6,621 nt of DNA, from positions 1,926-8,546 of the forward strand of contig VAZL01000174.1 in the NCBI GenBank assembly GCA_005883445.1. The letters are read 5' to 3'. Numbering within the stretch: position 1 is the first letter of the stretch; every line of letters begins with the position of its first letter. Below, piece by piece: positions 5,118 to 6,621 of the stretch. The position numbers were made by a program, and so were the translations under genes. The notes beneath the pieces are model-generated. The model was not told the origin of the DNA. It searched no databases and saw nothing but the letters and a program-made list of their open reading frames with translations. This DNA comes from Alphaproteobacteria bacterium. Lineage in GTDB: Bacteria > Pseudomonadota > Alphaproteobacteria > Rhizobiales > Xanthobacteraceae.

Positions 5118-6080
5118 GTGAACAGAGGCACTTTCATTCGTCGTCACCTTCTCAAGTTGATGGCCGCCGCGGGCACGATCGGTCTGCCTGCCGTGCGCCC
5201 GTTCGCTCCCCGCGTGTCGCATGCCCGGGGCGCACCGGCGTATAATCCCGCCGCCCGCTTTGATCTTGCGGTCAGCGAAGTCGAGTTTCGGCGCAACAGC
5301 GCCGGCCGCATGCTGATGGCCCGCATCTATCAGCCGAAAGGACCGGGACCTTTCCCAACCGTTCTCGATCTGCACGGCGGTGCCTGGAATCGAAAAGACC
5401 GTTTCGCCGAAGAGCCGATGGACCGCGCGCTCGCTGCGAGCGGCCTTTTGGTCGTCGCCGTCGACCTGACGCTTGCGCCCGAAGCGCCCTATCCGGCCTG
5501 CGTGCAGGACGCCAACTATGCCGTGCGCTGGCTCAAGGTGAATGCCGCAACCTGGAACGGTGACACCGCCACGATCGGCATCTACGGTTCCTCCAGCGGA
5601 GGTCACGTCGCAGAACTTATCGCAATGCGGCCGTACGATCCGCGCTACAATGCCATCCCTCTTGCCGCAGCGCCGAACGTCGACGCCACCGTCGCCTATG
5701 CTGCCACGCGTTCGCCGATCAGCAACACCTTTGCGCGCTACGAAAACGCGGTGCGGCGTGGCAACGAGAGCATGATTAAACACAATAAGGTGTTCTTCAA
5801 TCCGTGGGAGACGATCCACGAAGCCAACCCGCAGGAGATTCTAGAGCGCGAGGAAAAAGCCACCTTGGTGCCGTTCCTCATCATGCAAGGCGCGCTCGAT
5901 GATAACGTGTTGCCCGAGGTGCAGGAAAAATTCGCCAAGACCTACCGGGCCGCCGGGGGCGAGTGCGACTATCGCCTGTTCGAAAATTCCGTTCACGAAT
6001 GGGTCGCGGAACCGGGTCCTCAGACCGACAAGGCGCGTGAGGTGGTCAAGGAATTTATCGCACGCCAGCTCAAGACTTGA
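5118..6080 (+). CDS. Tat-exported alpha/beta hydrolase (HSL/carboxylesterase-like)
   Basis: The 320-residue protein is a serine hydrolase of the alpha/beta-hydrolase fold, probably an esterase; the substrate is unknown. It starts at GTG with a twin-arginine leader (FIRRHLLKLMAAAG, Arg8-Arg9) and a likely cleavage after SHA near residue 36. The mature part shows, in order, the oxyanion-hole motif HGGAW (86-90), the strand LLVVAVDLTLAPEAPYP (110-126), typical of the HSL/acetyl-esterase group, the nucleophile elbow GSSSGG (157-162, Ser159), a candidate acid in GALDDNV (Asp261/262), and the catalytic His in SVHEW (His293). All triad positions are present and the length is complete, so it should be active in the periplasm. 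It is transcribed away from the soxCD remnant across a 225-bp gap, and no partner gene follows, so it appears monocistronic. Confidence 0.92.
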   Translation: MNRGTFIRRHLLKLMAAAGTIGLPAVRPFAPRVSHARGAPAYNPAARFDLAVSEVEFRRNSAGRMLMARIYQPKGPGPFPTVLDLHGGAWNRKDRFAEEPMDRALAASGLLVVAVDLTLAPEAPYPACVQDANYAVRWLKVNAATWNGDTATIGIYGSSSGGHVAELIAMRPYDPRYNAIPLAAAPNVDATVAYAATRSPISNTFARYENAVRRGNESMIKHNKVFFNPWETIHEANPQEILEREEKATLVPFLIMQGALDDNVLPEVQEKFAKTYRAAGGECDYRLFENSVHEWVAEPGPQTDKAREVVKEFIARQLKT

Positions 6081-6101
6081 TCGCGTAGCTTGCCCGCGGT
6101 T

Positions 6102-6118
6102 TGTGGAAGACATCCACA
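6102..6118 (+). terminator. Short hairpin after the hydrolase gene
   Basis: TGTGGA (6102-6107) pairs with TCCACA (6113-6118) around a 5-nt loop, 21 bp after the stop. The stem is only 6 bp and the nearest T-run (6131-6134) is not adjacent, so terminator function is weakly supported. Confidence 0.3.
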
Positions 6119-6134
6119 GACGTCTGCTGATTTT

Positions 6135-6157
6135 GTCGCTTTCTGGGCGAAGCGGAC
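6135..6157. repeat. Imperfect hairpin resembling a dispersed rhizobial intergenic repeat
   Basis: GTCGCTTTC (6135-6143) pairs with GAAGCGGAC (6149-6157), with one bulged G and a G-T pair. The segment AAGCGGACATG (6150-6160) recurs at 3061-3071, in the gap between the TonB-like gene and the soxD remnant, so both copies lie between convergent genes. Elements with a GTCCGCTTTT...AAAAGCGGAC core are, to my recollection, common in Bradyrhizobium intergenic DNA; I cannot confirm membership here. Confidence 0.45.
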
Positions 6158-6221
6158 ATGGCGATCGTGGGCGGCGTTGACCGGTCGGTAATGACCCAAC
6201 TCCGACGTCCGCCGGCCCTCC

Positions 6222-6621
6222 CTATGTCGGCAATGCAAGCTCGCCCAGTAACGAAGGTAGATCGTCCGTTCGATCGAGCGCCCACAGCGTCCGCAGGATG
6301 CGGTCCGTCCGATCTTTTTCCCAGCGCTTACCCACGTTGCCGCGAAATTTGCGGTCGATTTCGTCTCTGTTCATCGGCCGTGCCGCAAAACCCGGCGCGT
6401 AGTCGATCTCGCGTGATATCCGCTGCCCGTCCAACAGGATCGCCGTCACGCGGGTGGGAACCGCGCCTCCGACCCGCGCAGTGAGGATGGGGTCCTCGCT
6501 CACTTTGATCCTTTGCATGAAGGCGAGGATGCGCGGATCGCGGTACATTTGCGGTGAGAAGCTTTCATTCGTGATGTCGCCGTCAACCATCGCCCGCGCC
6601 GTTATGTACGGCAGGCTGTGG
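6222..6621 (-). CDS. MmgE/PrpD family protein (C-terminal part, cut by window edge)
   Basis: The minus-strand frame is open from the right edge to the stop at 6222, 132 residues visible. It matches the C-terminal end of MmgE/PrpD proteins, a family that includes 2-methylcitrate dehydratase and other dehydratases or isomerases. The first visible residues, HSLPYITARAMVDGDIT, are the family's conserved segment closing the active-site domain. They are followed by SFSPQMYRDPRILAFMQRIKV, a strand pair with TRVTAILLDGQRISREIDYA, PMNRDEIDRKFRGNV, and a final helix LPSLLGELALPT. Members are usually about 450 residues, so about 320 lie outside the window. The internal ATG at 6590 is not the true start. 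PrpD itself cannot be told from paralogues by this part, so no symbol is given. It is convergent with the hydrolase, 141 bp away. Confidence 0.9.
   Translation of the reverse strand, partial: HSLPYITARAMVDGDITNESFSPQMYRDPRILAFMQRIKVSEDPILTARVGGAVPTRVTAILLDGQRISREIDYAPGFAARPMNRDEIDRKFRGNVGKRWEKDRTDRILRTLWALDRTDDLPSLLGELALPT

Noticed and set aside
5103..5819. 238-residue open frame on the minus strand
   Set aside because: Antisense of the alpha/beta hydrolase, which has a complete catalytic triad, a Tat leader and a ribosome site on the plus strand.
6020..6285. Minus-strand short frames containing RHVRFAQKATK and MSASPRKRQN
   Set aside because: Peptides of this type are commonly produced by translating rhizobial intergenic repeats, and they overlap the hydrolase end and the hairpin element; not treated as genes.

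Overview
This is a GC-rich window whose gene content looks like an alphaproteobacterium of the Bradyrhizobium/Rhodopseudomonas type. The evidence is a Bug/TctC solute-binding protein, an MmgE/PrpD protein, a SoxC-type molybdoenzyme with a cytochrome c partner, two candidate Tat signals, and a small secreted protein ending in a Cys-Trp-Tyr-Trp / Gly-Tyr-Trp-Asp-Phe-Cys tail that I associate with that group. The taxonomic call is an inference from gene families, not from a marker gene.

Layout. Positions 1-428 (-) hold the N-terminal part of a Bug-family periplasmic binding protein that runs off the left edge. A roughly 315-bp gap follows, with a perfect GC-rich palindrome and a weak EcfG-like promoter candidate. 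On the + strand come a small four-cysteine exported protein (745-1245), a doubtful short ORF overlapping it by ATGA (1242-1466), a repeat-bearing Arg/His/Val-rich exported protein (1546-2103), a gap of about 320 bp with inverted repeats, and a protein with a TonB C-terminal-like domain plus a charged tail (2427-3053). On the - strand, reading leftward from 4892, lies a soxC-soxD type sulfite/sulfane dehydrogenase pair (4892-3100). Divergent from it is a Tat-exported alpha/beta hydrolase (5118-6080). A short convergent gap with an imperfect hairpin repeat separates this from the C-terminal end of an MmgE/PrpD protein (6222-6621, -), cut by the right edge.

The main result is that both genes of the sulfite/sulfane dehydrogenase pair appear broken. 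soxC is split by a one-base frameshift exactly between its Tat signal and its catalytic part. soxD has lost its CXXCH heme-binding segment through an internal deletion that also shifts the frame. Both halves of each gene are otherwise well preserved and the genes still overlap, so this looks like recent decay of a functional operon; the soxC lesion could also be a base-calling error. I see no convincing evidence of a new defence, mobile or biosynthetic system here.
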